Shown here: positions 62,801 to 64,000 of the stretch, piece after piece
Layout: each line of letters begins with the position of its first letter
Position numbering within the stretch: the first letter of the stretch is position 1
NCBI RefSeq assembly: GCF_014287585.1
Contig: NZ_JACOOJ010000006.1
Location: forward strand, 124,001-188,000
From: Parabacteroides hominis
GTDB lineage: Bacteria > Bacteroidota > Bacteroidia > Bacteroidales > Tannerellaceae
Reading direction: 5' to 3'
DNA length: 64,000 nt
Notes under the pieces: generated by a model
Told to the model about the DNA's origin: nothing
Seen by the model: only the letters and a program-made list of their open reading frames with translations
The model's database searches: none
Position numbers and translations under genes: made by a program

Positions 62801-63200
62801 TCACTTTCTCCGCCAATGCTTCCGGATAGGTGACAATAACGAATGGTGCAGTCGGGTCTTGCAACGTGCTGAGAACTTCTGTCCGCAGGATTTCATTGGC
62901 GGGGTCCACATGTCCGTACTTGATGGCACGCCGGTAGGCAGAAGGAAAGAAATAGATTCCGTCACCTCCCGTGAGCTGTACCAGATCATGATAAAAGTAG
63001 CCGGCTTCCTCCAGGTCATTCAACACACACACATAGCTCCCCCTTCTTTTTGAAAAAAGAGAAGCTATTGTTATTGCGGCCCCTGAACCGTTCAGTCCTT
63101 TCAGAAATATATTGCGGGACGTTTTGCTTTTTAACAGGGTATTTAATGCCGCCACTTGCGGATGGGCGGCATATTGTTTTAGTAAATCTTGTACCTCCAA
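59841..63200 (-). CDS. mfd: Transcription-repair coupling factor
   Basis: A protein of about 1119 residues with UvrB-homology N-terminal domains, the RNA-polymerase-interacting Tudor-like domain (ITTGDYIVHIDHGVGQFGG region), a RecG-like translocase (Walker A GDVGFGKTEVA, DEEQKFGV box, TATPIPRTLQ, QLRGRVGRS) and a C-terminal autoinhibitory TRCF domain. It removes stalled RNA polymerase and recruits UvrA. The TTG at 63200 (MEVQDLLKQYAAHPQ) is preferred. The upstream TTG at 63221 falls on a -7-like TACCTTTG (63219-63226). Confidence 0.93.
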   Translation of the reverse strand: MEVQDLLKQYAAHPQVAALNTLLKSKTSRNIFLKGLNGSGAAITIASLFSKRRGSYVCVLNDLEEAGYFYHDLVQLTGGDGIYFFPSAYRRAIKYGHVDPANEILRTEVLSTLQDPTAPFVIVTYPEALAEKVISREVLKENTLKISVGEKLDNMFVSDVLDEYGFEQVDYVYEPGQYAMRGSILDVFSFSYEFPYRIDFFGNEVETIRSFDVETQLSKEKLDSIYIVPEMTKGNRTNSSLLDSLPSETLLASKDLAWVKERIGSIWNEEPIIGDEESFADIEQLRAKLITGEDFLRGALGFSRLHFGTRPTGVADATLAFSMEAQPIYHKNFDLVSESFHKYLENGYTLYILSDVEKQATRIRAIFEDRGDNIPFTSVNKTIHEGFADETLRVCLFTDHQLFDRFHKFNLKSDKARSGKLSLSLKELNQFTTGDYIVHIDHGVGQFGGLVRTEVNGKMQEAIKLIYQNNDIIFVSIHSLHKLSKYKGKDSGEPPKLSKLGTGAWEKMKERTKSKVKDIARDLILLYSKRKQEKGFAYSPDSFMQHELEASFIYEDTPDQMKATADVKTDMENDRPMDRLICGDVGFGKTEVAIRAAFKAVSDNKQVAVLVPTTVLAFQHYQTFSERLKDFPCRIEYISRARTAKDIKAILKGLQDGTVNIVIGTHRIVGKDVKFKDLGLLIIDEEQKFGVSVKEKLRQLKANVDTLTMTATPIPRTLQFSLMGARDLSSITTPPPNRYPVQTEVERFNPDIIREAINFEMSRNGQVFFINNRIQNIYEMEALVKREVPDARIAVGHGQMEPDKLEKIILDFVNYEYDVLIATSIVESGIDVPNANTIIINNAQQFGLSDLHQLRGRVGRSNRKAFCYLLSPPLSSLTQEARRRLQAIENFSELGSGIHIAMQDLDIRGAGNMLGAEQSGFIADLGYETYQKILEEAVDELKAEEFADLYSDATEKRPDTGSEYVRETYIESDLELMFPPTYIPNDSERVSLYRELDKMEEERDILAFTERLKDRFGKVPKEGKELIRVVRLRRMAKMLGMEKIVLKKGQMNIFLVTNPESPYYESEAFDKLLGFIQKHPRECTLREQNGKRSIAIKNVPTVEAACIYLEEIEKVQIQK

Positions 63201-63218
63201 TGTGATATGTTCTTTTCG

Positions 63219-63226
63219 CAAAGGTA
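63219..63226 (-). promoter_or_regulatory. Candidate -7 box of mfd
   Basis: CAAAGGTA on the + strand reads TACCTTTG on the - strand, matching TAnnTTTG. It supports the start at 63200 with a very short leader. Confidence 0.45.
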
Positions 63227-63280
63227 GAGTTTTTGTTCAAAATAGTAGATATGCGTAGTATTAAATCAATTAAAATATGT

Positions 63281-63332
63281 ACCTTCGCCCTACAAATTTA
63301 GAAGGATTATGTCAGACAGTATTGTTAACTGA
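63281..63332 (+). other. Promoter, ribosome site and seven-codon stub of an interrupted gene
   Basis: A -7-like TACCTTCG, an AGAAGGA ribosome site and ATG at 63309 open MSDSIVN, which then meets a stop. This looks like the 5' end of a chromosomal gene cut by insertion of the element that carries the integrase. The following 63333-63505 shows no gene. Confidence 0.4.
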
Positions 63333-63505
63333 AGCATATTCTTTGTAATGCTAATCTCCCATAACTGATTATTAAAAAGGTTATTGTGGCTGTTTGAGAT
63401 ATAATGGCTTAGGGCTATTTGACCAGTTTTTACCTCCTTACATTGCTGGTTTAACAAGGAAGTCTTGCCAGAATAAAAGGCTCCGTTTACAAATAGTTTA
63501 CAGTG

Positions 63506-64000
63506 ATGGCTTATTTCAAAGTTTGTGTCAGGGGGAAAAGAAAAGATAATACATATCCTATTTATATTAGGGTAACTCACCTTCGTCAAGTAGGATATAT
63601 CAAGACAAATAAGGTATGCAAGGCTAAGTTTGTCCGGAATGGTGATATAACAGACCCTTATATCATCAAAGATGTGTATATCCAAATAGAAACTTATTTG
63701 GATCGTTTGAATCGTGTCAATACGGAAGGATGGGATTTGGGGAGGGTTATGAATTTTATTAAGAATGATAGAGACTCTATTTCGTTTTCTGACTTTGGCC
63801 GAGAGTTTATCTTGAAAATGGAGAATGAAGGTCGGGGGAGAAGTGCGAAAAACTATCTGTTAGCTCTTAAGAGCATGGAGAGTTGCTTCGGTAACCGAAA
63901 TATATCTTTTTCCGATATAACGTCCTTTTTTCTGAAGGATTGGATTTCTTCTATGAAAAACAGCAGACAGAAAAAGAATGCCTATCCGAATTGCGTGAAA
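63506..64000 (+). CDS. Tyrosine recombinase, N-terminal part (truncated by window end)
   Basis: An open frame of 165 codons runs to the edge: MAYFKVCVRGKRKDNTYPIYIRVTH is the arm-binding N-terminus of Bacteroidetes phage/conjugative-transposon integrases, followed by a SAM-like core-binding domain (ISFSDFGREFILKMENEGRGRSAKNYLLALKSMESCFG). The catalytic R-H-R-Y domain is beyond the window. It suggests that an integrated element begins near here. Confidence 0.85.
   Translation, partial: MAYFKVCVRGKRKDNTYPIYIRVTHLRQVGYIKTNKVCKAKFVRNGDITDPYIIKDVYIQIETYLDRLNRVNTEGWDLGRVMNFIKNDRDSISFSDFGREFILKMENEGRGRSAKNYLLALKSMESCFGNRNISFSDITSFFLKDWISSMKNSRQKKNAYPNCVK

Noticed and set aside
63290..63685. - strand open frame (131 codons)
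   Set aside because: Runs antisense into the integrase gene and carries no recognisable motif.

Overview
This window is chromosomal DNA from a gut-type Bacteroidales bacterium, most likely Parabacteroides or a close relative; that placement is inferred from gene content, not from a marker gene. The reasons are a complete MoxR/DUF58/BatABCDE aerotolerance operon, Bacteroidetes-type -7 promoter boxes (TAnnTTTG), weak Shine-Dalgarno sequences, families largely confined to Bacteroidota (DUF4469/HU-like, DUF6261, DUF6722-like) and a tyrosine recombinase with a Bacteroidetes-style SAM-like arm. I saw no rRNA, tRNA or CRISPR array.

Layout. 1-8.6 kb: Bat operon followed by a PAP2 phosphatase. 8.7-12 kb: small DNA-binding-like protein, a DUF2007-universal stress protein fusion and a PAS histidine kinase. 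12.1-13.3 kb: a 22-bp tandem repeat, a DUF4469/HU-like protein and, directly upstream of it, a 19-bp inverted-repeat pair enclosing a promoter that points away from the gene, which looks like an invertible (phase-variable) promoter caught in the OFF state. 13.3-19.8 kb: glycosyltransferases with UDP-xylose synthase. 19.8-22.5 kb: gene-poor stretch with hairpin-forming repeats and an internally deleted AAA-ATPase/nuclease pseudogene. 22.5-34.5 kb: a leftward polysaccharide export/polymerisation operon (response regulator, priming sugar transferase, TolC-like, Wzc-like, Wzy-like, four glycosyltransferases, flippase). 34.8-38.6 kb: YhcH-family protein, copper ATPase with a copper chaperone, hemolysin-III protein. 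38.6-46 kb: a tiny membrane-protein operon, PmbA/TldD, an anaerobic sulfatase-maturating enzyme, an amidase, an unusual Fpg-like protein and a Nudix hydrolase. 46.3-51.2 kb: a probable O-acyltransferase cassette (two SGNH hydrolases plus MBOAT) with a TonB-C-like protein. 51.4-54 kb: three tandem paralogous small membrane proteins, one carrying a 23-bp repeat whose copy number sets the reading frame, then a 41-bp degenerate repeat array leading into a DUF6261 protein. 54.1-57.9 kb: AraC regulator divergent from an Hpt protein and a hybrid kinase. 57.9-63.2 kb: acyl-CoA ligase and Mfd. 63.3-64 kb: probable left edge of an integrated element with a truncated integrase.

How it fits together. The two glycosyltransferase blocks converge on the repeat-rich interval at 19.8-22.5 kb and probably build one surface polysaccharide that contains xylose. 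Export and polymerisation are encoded by the leftward operon, and the O-acyltransferase cassette at 46-51 kb could modify a surface glycan. The most unusual signals are the candidate promoter inverton at 13.0-13.3 kb, the frame-setting 23-bp repeat at 52.35 kb, the 41-bp array at 52.9 kb, the C-terminal ERPGEL tail shared by the DUF4469 and DUF6261 proteins, and two perfect or near-perfect palindromes inside coding regions.
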